A DNA stretch of 64,000 nt from Sphingobium cupriresistens (GCF_004152865.1 NZ_SEOO01000002.1:1-64000), one strand, 5' to 3'; shown: positions 1-7,583, numbered from the stretch's first letter. Notes: generated by a model not told the origin, from the letters alone. Numbers and translations: made by a program.

Positions 1-52
1 ATTAGGCATGCCGCCAGCGTTCGTTCTGAGCCAGGATCAAACTCTCAAGTTT
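1..52 (-). rRNA. rrs: 16S ribosomal RNA, 5' end (partial)
   Basis: The reverse complement carries the conserved start of bacterial 16S rRNA, including the universal 27F region (AGAGTTTGATCCTGGCTCAG at 26-45) and the following GAACGAACGCTGGCGGCATG stretch. Aligning the 27F site to E. coli position 8 puts the mature 5' end near base 52. The gene continues beyond the left edge of the window. The CATGCC after CTGGCGG is the form usual in alphaproteobacteria. Confidence 0.97.
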
Positions 53-120
53 GATGTCCGATACATACCAGCCGGAATAAGGCCAATATATACCGCTCAT
101 TTCCAGGAGCCATTCCTGCA

Positions 121-148
121 CAATATATAAACTAGTGGATATATATTG
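121..148 (-). promoter_or_regulatory. AT-rich hairpin in the 16S leader
   Basis: CAATATATA (121-129) and TATATATTG (140-148) form a perfect 9-bp inverted repeat around a 10-base loop, about 70 bases ahead of mature 16S. It is strikingly AT-rich in a GC-rich genome. It may be a leader-RNA fold used in processing or antitermination; the role is inferred. Confidence 0.5.
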
Positions 149-281
149 AGACATATAGACAACCTACCAAGCAAGCTCAGTAGGCTCCAATAAGGAACGG
201 CTTGAATTTAACCGATCACATGACGCCTGAAAGCCGCCACAGACCGGAGCCGCCGCCCACATGTCCCTTCATCTGACCAAC

Positions 282-293
282 AATGTCAAAGAA
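282..293 (-). promoter_or_regulatory. rrn boxA antitermination element
   Basis: The reverse complement reads TTCTTTGACATT, close to the boxA core (TGCTCTTTAACA in E. coli; CTTTGACA forms are common in alphaproteobacteria). It lies between the rrn promoter and the 16S 5' end, where NusB/NusE-dependent antitermination signals are expected. Confidence 0.6.
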
Positions 294-414
294 CCGACAA
301 CTAAAGAGGGACAGCCATTCTTCCTCGAAACTGGTTCCGAGGGAGGGCGTCCCGTCCATGTTGGCGACCGTCTGGCGCAGCGCCGCAAAGGCACCGTCCC
401 GTCCGGTGAGGCGG

Positions 415-443
415 CATATATGGACGGCATCCCGAACCGTCAA
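415..443 (-). promoter_or_regulatory. Probable rrn promoter with UP-like upstream tract
   Basis: On the minus strand TTGACG (-35, at 438-443) is followed after exactly 17 bases by TATATG (-10, at 415-420), a near-consensus housekeeping promoter pointing at the 16S gene. Immediately upstream (about 447-480) are A/T tracts resembling an UP element. The implied leader is about 355 bases. Bases 53-500 otherwise hold no convincing protein gene. Confidence 0.75.
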
Positions 444-500
444 ACGCTTTTTGCAATTTTATTTCAGAAATTTTTGGGGGTTGGCCGCTAGAGCAGGTGC

Positions 501-2021
501 ATGATCGATCAGATTTCAGGGAAAAATGGGCGCATGACATTGCAGGATGCCGACGCAAATGACGCGGGTTTCGGCGCACGGATACGCAGCGCCATCTTCT
601 GGCGATCGGGCAGCCAGATCCTGTCGCAGATGATGAGCTGGGTGGTGACGCTGGCCGTCATCCGCCTGCTCGATCCGGCCGATTACGGCCTGTTCGCCAT
701 GACACAGGTGATCCTGAACTTCGCGACCTTCCTCAACGGCTATGGGCTGGTGAGCGCCCTGGTGCAATCCGACCGGGTAGAACCGCACCGGTTGCGCCAG
801 GCCTTCACGATCATGCTGTTGCTGAACGGCGCGCTGGCCCTGCTGCAACTGGCGATCGCGCCGCTGGCCGCTGACTATTATGACCAGCCGATGGTTGCCG
901 ACCTGCTGCGGGTGCAGGCCTTGCTTTATCTCTCCACGCCTTTCCTCTCCGTGCCAGAAGCGATCATGGGGCGCGCGCTCGATTTCAAACGGCCCGCTCT
1001 GGTCAATTTGATCGCCGCGATCGCATCGGCCGTCGTCGCGCTGGTCGGCGCCTTGTCGGGATGGGGGGTGTGGACATTGGTGTTCGCGCCGATCGCGGGT
1101 TTCTGGGTCAAGGCGGCAGGCTATGTCATCGCCACCGGATTCAAGCCGATTCCCACTTTCGATTTTCGCGGCACCGGGGCGATGGTCGCCTATGGCGCAT
1201 CGCTGCTGGGGGGGCAGCTCTTCTGGATCGTCCAGAGCCAGGCGGATATCTTCATCGGTGGCCGGATGCTGGAACCGCATCAATTGGGCCTTTACGCCGA
1301 AGCCCTGTTCCTGACCCAGATTTTCGTCAGCAAATTCGTGCCGCCGCTCAATGACGTCGCCTTTCCCGCCTATGCACGAATGCAAAAGGACGTGTCGCGA
1401 GTCGCCTGGTCCTTCTGCAAGGCGGTGAAGCTGCTGCTGCTGCTGACGTGCCCCATTTATCTGGGCATGGCGGTGACGGCGGAGCCGCTGGTCGAGACGC
1501 TTTTCGGGCAGAAATGGCTGGAAATGGCGCCGTTCGTCGCGATCCTGGCGCTGGCGATGCCGTTCATGACGTTACAGGTGATGTTCGCGCCGGTCAGCAA
1601 TGCGCTGGGCCGCCCCGGCACGACCGCGCGCGTCGCGGCGGTCGGCGCGGTGCTGATGCCGATCGCCTTCCTGATCGGCATACGGTTCGGCGCGATCGGC
1701 CTGGCCTGGGCGTGGCTGATCGCCTTCCCGATTTTGACAGCGGTCACCGCCCGGCTGGCGGGCGGGCCGATGGGGTTGCGATTCGCCGACCTGATCCGCG
1801 CCGCAGCGCCAGGGCTGGGCTGTTCGATATTGATGGCGGGCGTGGTGATGGCGGTCGATCGGCTGCTGCCGCCGCTGGCCGCGCCTTTGCGGCTGTGCGT
1901 GCTGGTGCCGGCGGGGGGCATCGCCTTCCTCGCCGCGCTGATGCTATGCGCGCGCGGGACGCTGATGGAACTGATCGCGCTCGTGGTGCGGCGCGCGCCG
2001 CCGGTCCAGGCGCCCGCCTGA
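501..2021 (+). CDS. Oligosaccharide flippase / lipopolysaccharide biosynthesis membrane protein
   Basis: A 506-residue polytopic membrane protein of the MOP (Wzx-like) exporter superfamily, which moves lipid-linked oligosaccharides across the inner membrane for surface polysaccharide assembly. The N-terminal segment around 'RSGSQILSQMMSWVVTLAVIRLLDPADYGLFAM' (residues ~29-60) is the hallmark of the family: an arginine-rich first helix, then 'L.P.DYG.FAM'. About a dozen hydrophobic segments follow. A second in-frame ATG at 534 (495 aa) is also possible; neither start has a strong ribosome site. The gene sits alone, divergent from the rRNA operon, without other polysaccharide genes nearby, so its substrate cannot be read from context. 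Confidence 0.85.
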   Translation: MIDQISGKNGRMTLQDADANDAGFGARIRSAIFWRSGSQILSQMMSWVVTLAVIRLLDPADYGLFAMTQVILNFATFLNGYGLVSALVQSDRVEPHRLRQAFTIMLLLNGALALLQLAIAPLAADYYDQPMVADLLRVQALLYLSTPFLSVPEAIMGRALDFKRPALVNLIAAIASAVVALVGALSGWGVWTLVFAPIAGFWVKAAGYVIATGFKPIPTFDFRGTGAMVAYGASLLGGQLFWIVQSQADIFIGGRMLEPHQLGLYAEALFLTQIFVSKFVPPLNDVAFPAYARMQKDVSRVAWSFCKAVKLLLLLTCPIYLGMAVTAEPLVETLFGQKWLEMAPFVAILALAMPFMTLQVMFAPVSNALGRPGTTARVAAVGAVLMPIAFLIGIRFGAIGLAWAWLIAFPILTAVTARLAGGPMGLRFADLIRAAAPGLGCSILMAGVVMAVDRLLPPLAAPLRLCVLVPAGGIAFLAALMLCARGTLMELIALVVRRAPPVQAPA

Positions 2022-2037
2022 ACCGGAAGCGCCCGGA

Positions 2038-2463
2038 TCAGGCGGTCTGGATATAGTCGCGCAGAGCCGCGGCTTCCGATTCGATGGTGTCGATCCGGTA
2101 TTTGACCAGATCGCCGATCGAGATCATGCCCACCAGCGCGCCATCGACCACCACGGGCAGATGGCGGATGCGCCGCTTCGTCATCAGCGACAGGCCGTGA
2201 ATCACCGGGGTTTCATGGTCGATGGTGATGGCCGGGGCGGTCATAACCTCGCCGACATTATGATCGAGCGCGGCTGCGCCGTCCCTGGCCACGCGATAGA
2301 CCACATCCCGTTCGGAAAAAATGCCGACGACCTGCCCATCCTCGACCACTGGCACGCAACCGATGCGCCGGTCCGCCAGCAATTGCACCACGGAGAGCAG
2401 GCTGTTCGTCGGCCGCACGCTGATGACCTCGCCCTTGCCCTGCAAAATCGCTGCGATGCTCAT
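2038..2463 (-). CDS. CBS domain-containing protein
   Basis: A 141-residue protein made almost entirely of two CBS motifs (a Bateman module), which in other proteins bind adenosyl ligands. Motif 1 is visible as 'ISVRPTNSLLSVVQLLADRRIGCVPVVEDGQVVGIFSERDVV' and motif 2 as 'TIDHETPVIHGLSLMTKRRIRHLPVVVDGALVGMISIGDLV'. The start at 2463 is preceded by GGAGAG; the reading frame stays open further upstream but that extension lacks a ribosome site and family similarity. Such stand-alone CBS proteins are common in alphaproteobacteria and their targets are mostly unknown. It is convergent with the flippase, 16 bases apart. Confidence 0.88.
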   Translation of the reverse strand: MSIAAILQGKGEVISVRPTNSLLSVVQLLADRRIGCVPVVEDGQVVGIFSERDVVYRVARDGAAALDHNVGEVMTAPAITIDHETPVIHGLSLMTKRRIRHLPVVVDGALVGMISIGDLVKYRIDTIESEAAALRDYIQTA

Positions 2464-2536
2464 GACCACTCTCCTTTTCCGAGACATTTCCCGATAGGCG
2501 CTTGATGATCTCACTTTCGCGGCCCAATGAAAAGAG

Positions 2537-2836
2537 ATGACGCGCAAGCAAGCCCTGGATGATCCCCAGATCGCCGCAACCGCCTGGGCGCGGTTTCGCC
2601 GCATCATGGCGTGGATGGCGCTGGGCGGCGCGCTGTGCGTAGGGCTGGCGCTGCTGTTCCTCCATTGGTGGGCCGGGCGGTTGCCGATTCATATGGTGAT
2701 CGCCACCATTTTGGGCGTATGGCTGACTTTCATGCTGGGGACCGGCCTGATGGCGCTGACATTTTTGTCGAGCGGCACCGGGCATGACGAGCAGGTGATG
2801 GACAGGCTGAAGGACGAGGCGGCGCTTGACGACTGA
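2537..2836 (+). CDS. Small two-helix inner-membrane protein
   Basis: A 99-residue protein with two strong hydrophobic segments (about residues 24-46 and 52-77, 'IMAWMALGGALCVGLALLFLHWW' and 'HMVIATILGVWLTFMLGTGLMALTF') and short charged tails. I do not recognise a named family with certainty; similar small membrane proteins precede the thioesterase gene in related genomes, as far as I recall. Its stop overlaps the TTG start of the thioesterase, so the two are probably translated together. It is divergent from the CBS gene. Confidence 0.75.
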   Translation: MTRKQALDDPQIAATAWARFRRIMAWMALGGALCVGLALLFLHWWAGRLPIHMVIATILGVWLTFMLGTGLMALTFLSSGTGHDEQVMDRLKDEAALDD

Positions 2837-3221
2837 CAGAGCCAAAACCGGCGCGCGGGGCGAAGTGGTGTTGCGTTTGGTGCCGCATCTGACCGACATC
2901 AACGCCAACGGCCATATCTTCGGCGGCTGGGTGCTGAGCCAGATGGATATCGCCGGCGGCATCGTGGCGGGGCGAATCGCGCAGGGCGCGGTGGCCACGG
3001 TGGCGATCGAGAGCATGACCTTCATCACCCCCATCCTGCTGGGCGATGTCGTGTCGGTCTATGCGGTTGAGGAGCGGCGCGGCCGCACGTCGGTCGCGAT
3101 ACGAATCGACGTGGTGGCGATACGTGGCAGCGACATGGAGGAAGTGCTGCTGACCAGCGGCGTCTATACATTCGTGGCGCTGGATGCCAACCATCGGCCC
3201 CGCCCCCTGCCCGACGCCTGA
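2826..3221 (+). CDS. Acyl-CoA thioesterase, YciA-like hotdog fold
   Basis: A 131-residue single hotdog-domain protein. The motif 'DINANGHIFGGWVLSQMDIAGGIVA' (residues ~24-48) matches YciA/BACH acyl-CoA thioesterases, where the N-G-H-I-F-G-G-W loop and following Asp form the active site; 'ATVAIESMTFITPILLGDVVSVYA' is the second conserved block. The enzyme hydrolyses acyl-CoA to free acid and CoA in the cytoplasm. The start is TTG at 2826, inside the 3' end of the upstream membrane-protein gene, with a GAGG ahead. It ends three bases before the convergent DUF4139 gene. Confidence 0.88.
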   Translation: MTTDRAKTGARGEVVLRLVPHLTDINANGHIFGGWVLSQMDIAGGIVAGRIAQGAVATVAIESMTFITPILLGDVVSVYAVEERRGRTSVAIRIDVVAIRGSDMEEVLLTSGVYTFVALDANHRPRPLPDA

Positions 3222-3224
3222 CGC

Positions 3225-4772
3225 TCAGCGGGCCAGACGCTCCGTATAGGACCATGTCCGCTTGTCATTGGCGGGGATCCTGGTCCGCCAGATCCAGCCA
3301 TTGCCGCGCCGCTCCATGTCTGCCGGGCGCGGGGCGATGTCGTGGGGGATCGTAACCTCCGCCGTCACGGCGAAGGGCCGGGCGTTGGTCAGGGTGATCG
3401 CCCAATTGCGGGACTTGCGCGATTGCGCGCTCACCCGCGCGGCGATGCGGACATCGGCGCTGGACGCGATGTCATAATCGACCCGTTCGCCCTCCGCCTT
3501 GTCGCCGATATCGGCTTCGCCTGCGAGCAGGCGCATGTCCTGAACCTGCTCGAACACTGCGACCCGGCCTGACGGCATGGGCAGGCCGAGGCCATCATCC
3601 TTTCGATTCTGCACGCGCAGCCGCAGCGTCATCGATTGTGATCCGGCGTCGCCATAGACGGTCGCAGCATAGAGGCGTTCGACCTTCACGCCGGGCTGGC
3701 GCAGCAGCGCGACCTGTTTCTGCGCATTAGGCGCGACATCGACCGCCATCGGCACGCGATAGAGTTTGAGGTCGCCGACATCCTCTGGCGGCGGCGGGGG
3801 CGGTGGAGGCGGCGCGGGTGCGGCCATGACGACGCCTTCGGTACGGCGCATTGAGGTGACCACGATGTCTTCTGCCTCTGCCGCGACGTACATCAGCGGA
3901 GGAGGTGGCCCTTCTGTCGGGGAAAGAATCCATTTTGGATGGGTGCTGGTGACGTCCGTCGGCCAGCAGGTCAGGCGCAGCGGGCCGCCGGTTGGGCGCG
4001 GTTGTGCCCTGCGAGCCTGCTTGTTCGGCTGACCGGCGATGACGCTCAACTGCGCGTCGGGAAAGCCGGTGACCCCGCCATTGGCGACCGTAAGCCAGGC
4101 CATGAGGTCGAGCGTGCGGCCATCGTCGCCCATGTCCGCGACATAGTTGGCGGCCCAGTCGAACCCTTCGGCCAGATAGGTGAGTTGCAGCGTCGCGCGG
4201 GTGGGACGGTCGCTGGTGGCGGTCACCGACAGGGTCGGGCGGGGCGACAGGTCGGCGGGTTTTTGCGGATAGAGCATCCGTTCGGGCAGGCCGCTGCATC
4301 CCAGCGCCTCATAGCCCTGCGCTGTTTTCAGGATCACGCCGCCGGTCGGCCCGGCGCTGATGATCGCATCCTGCTGCGTCACCTTGCCGGTCTTGCGATC
4401 GGTGCGACGCAGCGTGACGCTGCGCTTGAGATAAGCGTCGACCAGGCCCGCGGGCGACAGCAGACGGGCGTCCCTGTTTTTTTCCCGCACGCCGCGCGGC
4501 ATACCGGACAGGATCGCGGTTTCGGGCATCAGCCCCTCGGCCACCCCTTCGAACCGCAGGACCGATTCGCCCTGCGGCAGATCGACGGTGCGGCTTTCAG
4601 TGACGAGCGCATAGCCGCCCGGCCAGTCGCGGTCGATCGGCCCCTTGGCCCGAAAGGGCGCGCGGTAGACGGTGACGGAGACGGAAGCGGCGCGGGGCGA
4701 AACGATCGTTTCCGCCTGCGCCGGGACGGCCAGCGCCCAGAGCGCCAACAACAGGACAAGGATGCGCGGCAC
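3225..4772 (-). CDS. Secreted DUF4139 protein with TonB-box-like insert
   Basis: A 515-residue protein with a clear signal peptide (first ~20 residues, 'LLLALWALAVPAQA'). The C-terminal half has DUF4139 features ('LTNARPFAVTAEVTIPHD' near residue 465, ending 'W.YTERLAR'). The central part contains 'EDIVVTSMRR' (residues ~301-310), closely resembling the start of TonB-dependent receptor plug regions in sphingomonads, then a run of nine prolines (~residues 320-329) before DUF4139 resumes at 'DLKLYRVPM'. Function is unknown; the family is distantly related to mucoidy-inhibitor-like proteins. It lies directly downstream of a paralogue and is probably co-transcribed with it (13 bases between). Confidence 0.85.
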   Translation of the reverse strand: MPRILVLLLALWALAVPAQAETIVSPRAASVSVTVYRAPFRAKGPIDRDWPGGYALVTESRTVDLPQGESVLRFEGVAEGLMPETAILSGMPRGVREKNRDARLLSPAGLVDAYLKRSVTLRRTDRKTGKVTQQDAIISAGPTGGVILKTAQGYEALGCSGLPERMLYPQKPADLSPRPTLSVTATSDRPTRATLQLTYLAEGFDWAANYVADMGDDGRTLDLMAWLTVANGGVTGFPDAQLSVIAGQPNKQARRAQPRPTGGPLRLTCWPTDVTSTHPKWILSPTEGPPPPLMYVAAEAEDIVVTSMRRTEGVVMAAPAPPPPPPPPPEDVGDLKLYRVPMAVDVAPNAQKQVALLRQPGVKVERLYAATVYGDAGSQSMTLRLRVQNRKDDGLGLPMPSGRVAVFEQVQDMRLLAGEADIGDKAEGERVDYDIASSADVRIAARVSAQSRKSRNWAITLTNARPFAVTAEVTIPHDIAPRPADMERRGNGWIWRTRIPANDKRTWSYTERLAR

Positions 4773-4785
4773 GGGCGCTCTCCCG

Positions 4786-6216
4786 TCAGTAGCGCGAATC
4801 GAAGGTGACGCTGAGGTCGACCGTGCCGTTGGCGGGGACCGGCACGCTCCATTCCATCCGGTCGGCAGAGACGCGCTTGCCTTCCAGACTTTGCGCCGTC
4901 ACGCGCGCGTCGCCCCATAATCCCTGCTGCGCCAGATCGATCGTCACGGATTCGGAACGGGCGTTGGTGAGCGTGTAGCGCATCCTGGTTTCCCAGCGCG
5001 CGTTCCCCTTGCGCGTGCGCTGTTCGACGGTGGGGCGCACCTTCACATCGAACGCCTCGCCGGTGCGGAGCGCCATGGAAGACCCCATGGGCGTATGGTC
5101 GATGCTGTTTTCGCCGATGAATTGCGGGTCGCCGCGCGCGTCGCGCATATAGACGCGGATCGTGCCGGCAGGCAGTTGATCGCCCAGGCCGCCTTGCTTC
5201 GAGGTGGAGAATTTCAGCACGCTCGATGCGCTCATCGGTTCGGCCGAACTGCCAAGCCAGCCATTGACATATTCATAGGTGGCGCGGGCCGGGGCGCCCT
5301 TCACGTCGAGGAAGCTGACCTGTTTCTGCTGCGCATTGGCGATCGTGGTGCGGGCGGCCAGCGGATAGAGATAATAGTCGCCCAGCCGTTCGCGTGGACC
5401 GCTTTCGGTCCCGGCCTGGTCGATCGCGCCGCTGCCTGTTTGCCACCAATTATTGCGGCCGCCGCCATTGGCCGGGTCGCCCGCGACCAATATCGTCTTC
5501 GCGTCGGTGAAGGTGGTGCCCGTATTATTGGTGAGCGTGACCCAGCCCTGCATGTCCATGGCCCCCTTGGCCGCGTCGAACAGCGCGACATAGTCGGCCG
5601 TCCAGCCCAGATTGGGGGTGAGGTAGGAGAGGCGGGCCGGGATCGTGCCGCCGCGATCCGCCTGCACCGTGACCGACAGGGTGGGACGGGCGCGCAGATT
5701 GGGGGGCACCCGGTCGAAGATGACGCGGACCGGCAGGCCATCGTCGCGCAACACCTCGATCCGGCTGCCAATCTGGAGGACGATGCCGCCATTGGCGGCG
5801 AGAATCTTGGCGCGTTCGCGCGTTTCCGCGCCGGTGGCCGGGTTGGTGCGCAGCAGCGTCACTTCCTGCCCCACCGCCTTGTCCATCAACTTGTCGGGGG
5901 AAAGGAGGTCATAATCGAAATTCTGTTCGACGATGGCGAGGCCGGGGCCGGACAGGTTCACCGTTTCCGGGCGGATGCGGGCCGACACGTCGGGAAATTC
6001 GATGCGGTTGCGGCCTGCCGTCACCGGCAATTGCCGATCGTCCTGCACCAGCGACTGGCCATTATTGTAGATGGTGACGGCGACATCGCCCTGCGCGGTG
6101 GCGCCGGTGGGATCGGCCGCGCTTTGCGCCATCGCCGAAGGGGACAGGGCCGAAAGGGACAGGGCCGACAGGGGCAGGGCAGTGAGCATCAGGGGCAGCA
6201 GGTGCGCGGCTCTCAT
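4786..6216 (-). CDS. Secreted DUF4139 protein (paralogue)
   Basis: A 476-residue protein with a signal peptide whose hydrophobic core is an internal repeat (SALSLSALSPSAM, residues ~17-29) encoded by a 15-bp tandem repeat. The mature part resembles the next gene throughout: 'VAVTIYNNGQSLVQDDRQLPV', 'RPTLSVTVQADRGGTIPARLSYLTPNLGWTADYVALFD' and the DUF4139 end 'YTLTNARSESVTIDLAQQGLWGD'. It lacks the TonB-box-like motif and polyproline run of its neighbour. The location is probably periplasmic or outer-membrane associated; the role is unknown. It is first in a two-gene leftward unit. Confidence 0.87.
   Translation of the reverse strand: MRAAHLLPLMLTALPLSALSLSALSPSAMAQSAADPTGATAQGDVAVTIYNNGQSLVQDDRQLPVTAGRNRIEFPDVSARIRPETVNLSGPGLAIVEQNFDYDLLSPDKLMDKAVGQEVTLLRTNPATGAETRERAKILAANGGIVLQIGSRIEVLRDDGLPVRVIFDRVPPNLRARPTLSVTVQADRGGTIPARLSYLTPNLGWTADYVALFDAAKGAMDMQGWVTLTNNTGTTFTDAKTILVAGDPANGGGRNNWWQTGSGAIDQAGTESGPRERLGDYYLYPLAARTTIANAQQKQVSFLDVKGAPARATYEYVNGWLGSSAEPMSASSVLKFSTSKQGGLGDQLPAGTIRVYMRDARGDPQFIGENSIDHTPMGSSMALRTGEAFDVKVRPTVEQRTRKGNARWETRMRYTLTNARSESVTIDLAQQGLWGDARVTAQSLEGKRVSADRMEWSVPVPANGTVDLSVTFDSRY
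6141..6185. repeat. 15-bp tandem repeat in a signal-peptide coding region
   Basis: Three consecutive 15-bp units start at 6141, 6156 and 6171 (consensus GGGACAGGGCCGAAA; the third is diverged). They keep the reading frame and encode the repeated Leu-Ser-Ala core of the DUF4139 signal peptide. Slippage would change the hydrophobic core length five residues at a time. Confidence 0.75.
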
Positions 6217-6325
6217 CGGCCTCTCTCCAGATATGTGCCAGATATATAACGCCTTGTGCCGGATCGCGCCGGGGTTGCAAAGCCGGCTTGTCGGTAGCGG
6301 CGAGAAAAGACGGGGACATGAAAAA

Positions 6326-6353
6326 GGGGACGGCGCGTTGCGGCGCCGTCCCC
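6326..6353 (-). terminator. Rho-independent terminator of the DUF4167 gene
   Basis: GGGGACGGCGC (6326-6336) pairs perfectly with GCGCCGTCCCC (6343-6353) around a 6-base loop. On the minus strand it is followed by five Ts, 22 bases past the DUF4167 stop. A T run also follows on the plus strand, so it could stop transcription both ways. Confidence 0.85.
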
Positions 6354-6375
6354 TGATTTTTTCGCTATCGAGCGC

Positions 6376-7278
6376 TTATTCGGCGGCTTCGGTCGCCGGG
6401 CGGGCGCGACGGTTGCGCTTCTTGGGCGCTTCCTCGGCCACGTCGGCGTCATTGTCGGCGCGGGCGATCGAGGGCGGCAGCACCGCCAAATCCAGCCCTT
6501 CGTTCGCGTCCGCGTCCGCCACGACCTTGCGCGGGCGACCGCGACGGGGGCGAGGGGCCTCGGCTTCGGGCGCAGTCGATTCGGGTGCGGTCTGGACGAC
6601 CGGCTGCTGGCGCGGGGCTTCCGTGGCGGGATTGCCCGCCGGACCTTCTACGCCCATTTCCTGCTGCACCGGCGCATCGGCGTTGAAGCGGTCGCGGCGG
6701 GGACGGTCGCGGCGGACATTGCCGGCGCGCGGTTCGCGGTTTTCACGCGGCTCGCGGGCTTCGCGATTATCGTCCTGACGATCTGGTCGGCGATCCTGCT
6801 GCGGGTCGCGCTGGCCCTGTTCGCGCTGGACCTGGTCCCGGTTGCCGTGGTCGCGACCGTTCTGGTCCCGCTGGTTCTGCTCACGGGGCGCGCGATCATG
6901 GGCGTGCTGCTGATCGGTGCGGAAATCGTCGACGCCGTCATAGCCGCCGTCGAAATCATCGCCATCCTGGTCGAAACCATCGTCGCGGGTGCGCTGCCGG
7001 GGATTTTGCTCCTCCTGACGGGCGCGATTGTCGGCGAGCACGCGGAAATAATGATCGGCGAACTGCAGATAATATTCGGCGTTCACCCGGTCGCCGGCCA
7101 TCTGGGCATCGCGCGCCATATTCTTGTATTTCTCAAGAAGCTGGGTCGCGTTGCCGCGGGCGCGGTTGTCGATGCGGTTACCATTATCGCCACCGCCCCG
7201 ATTATTGCCGTTGGGACGTCCGTTGTTATTATTGTTCCGGCCGCGATTGCGGCGGCCGGCCTGCCGGTTGTTGATCAA
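6376..7278 (-). CDS. DUF4167 domain-containing protein
   Basis: A 300-residue protein. The conserved part is at the N-terminus (residues ~1-85): an Arg/Asn/Gly-rich basic stretch followed by 'RARGNATQLLEKYKNMARDAQMAGDRVNAEYYLQFADHYFRVLADN', the DUF4167 signature. The rest is low-complexity, rich in Arg, Gln, Asp and Pro, and probably disordered; the basic tracts suggest nucleic-acid binding, which is inference. The start is TTG at 7278 with AAGGA seven bases upstream; the frame has a stop shortly before, and no ATG intervenes. It follows prmC at 305 bases and has its own structured leader and terminator. In related genomes this gene also follows prfA-prmC. Confidence 0.88.
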   Translation of the reverse strand: MINNRQAGRRNRGRNNNNNGRPNGNNRGGGDNGNRIDNRARGNATQLLEKYKNMARDAQMAGDRVNAEYYLQFADHYFRVLADNRARQEEQNPRQRTRDDGFDQDGDDFDGGYDGVDDFRTDQQHAHDRAPREQNQRDQNGRDHGNRDQVQREQGQRDPQQDRRPDRQDDNREAREPRENREPRAGNVRRDRPRRDRFNADAPVQQEMGVEGPAGNPATEAPRQQPVVQTAPESTAPEAEAPRPRRGRPRKVVADADANEGLDLAVLPPSIARADNDADVAEEAPKKRNRRARPATEAAE

Positions 7279-7468
7279 GATATGATCCTTGCGTTCGCTA
7301 TGACATCATTGGCTGAAAACACTGTTCAGTCGCCATCCCCAAGCACGGCCTGTCCTTCAGGCCGGATACGGCTCCGCCACGGCATGATCCTTCCCGGATC
7401 ACTACCCCGACTGCCAGCGGCGCTGCGCAGCATACGCCGTCATGACTATAAGGAGCTAAGAAAACGGC
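7279..7468 (-). promoter_or_regulatory. Structured leader of the DUF4167 gene
   Basis: Read on the minus strand, this leader has, in order: CTCCTT (7450-7455, complementary to a Shine-Dalgarno sequence); a hairpin TGATCC-GGGAA-GGATCA (7385-7401); a small GGC-GGA-GCC stem (7371-7379); a hairpin CGGCCTG-AAGGA-CAGGCCG (7346-7364); and the ribosome site AAGGATCAT (7282-7290). The same 9-mer AAGGATCAT occurs at 7384-7392, so TGATCC could pair with either copy. A possible promoter, TTGTGA-17-TTGATA, lies at 7475-7503. The rest of 7469-7583 shows no gene. A switch function is inferred. Confidence 0.45.
7326..7385 (-). CDS. Possible 19-codon leader peptide upstream of DUF4167
   Basis: ATG at 7385 opens a frame of 19 codons ending in TGA at 7326-7328 (peptide MPWRSRIRPEGQAVLGDGD). 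It is preceded by GGGAAGG, although the spacing is short because the ATG abuts the 3' arm of a hairpin. The frame runs through the CGGCCTG hairpin, so its translation would disrupt that fold and end about 50 bases before the DUF4167 start. No homology is known to me; this may be chance. Confidence 0.25.
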   Translation of the reverse strand: MPWRSRIRPEGQAVLGDGD

Positions 7469-7583
7469 CTTTTCTATCAATGATCTAAGCGACCATGTCA
7501 CAAGATAGAGCCGTCCCTAAGGTCGATGTAGTGGCTTTCGCGCCATAAACCAAGCAATTTTCGCCTGAATATCGGCAAATCGA

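Noticed and set aside
216-579. Several overlapping open frames between the 16S gene and the flippase
   Set aside because: They cover the rrn promoter, boxA and leader; no ribosome sites or domain similarity, and frames on both strands overlap.
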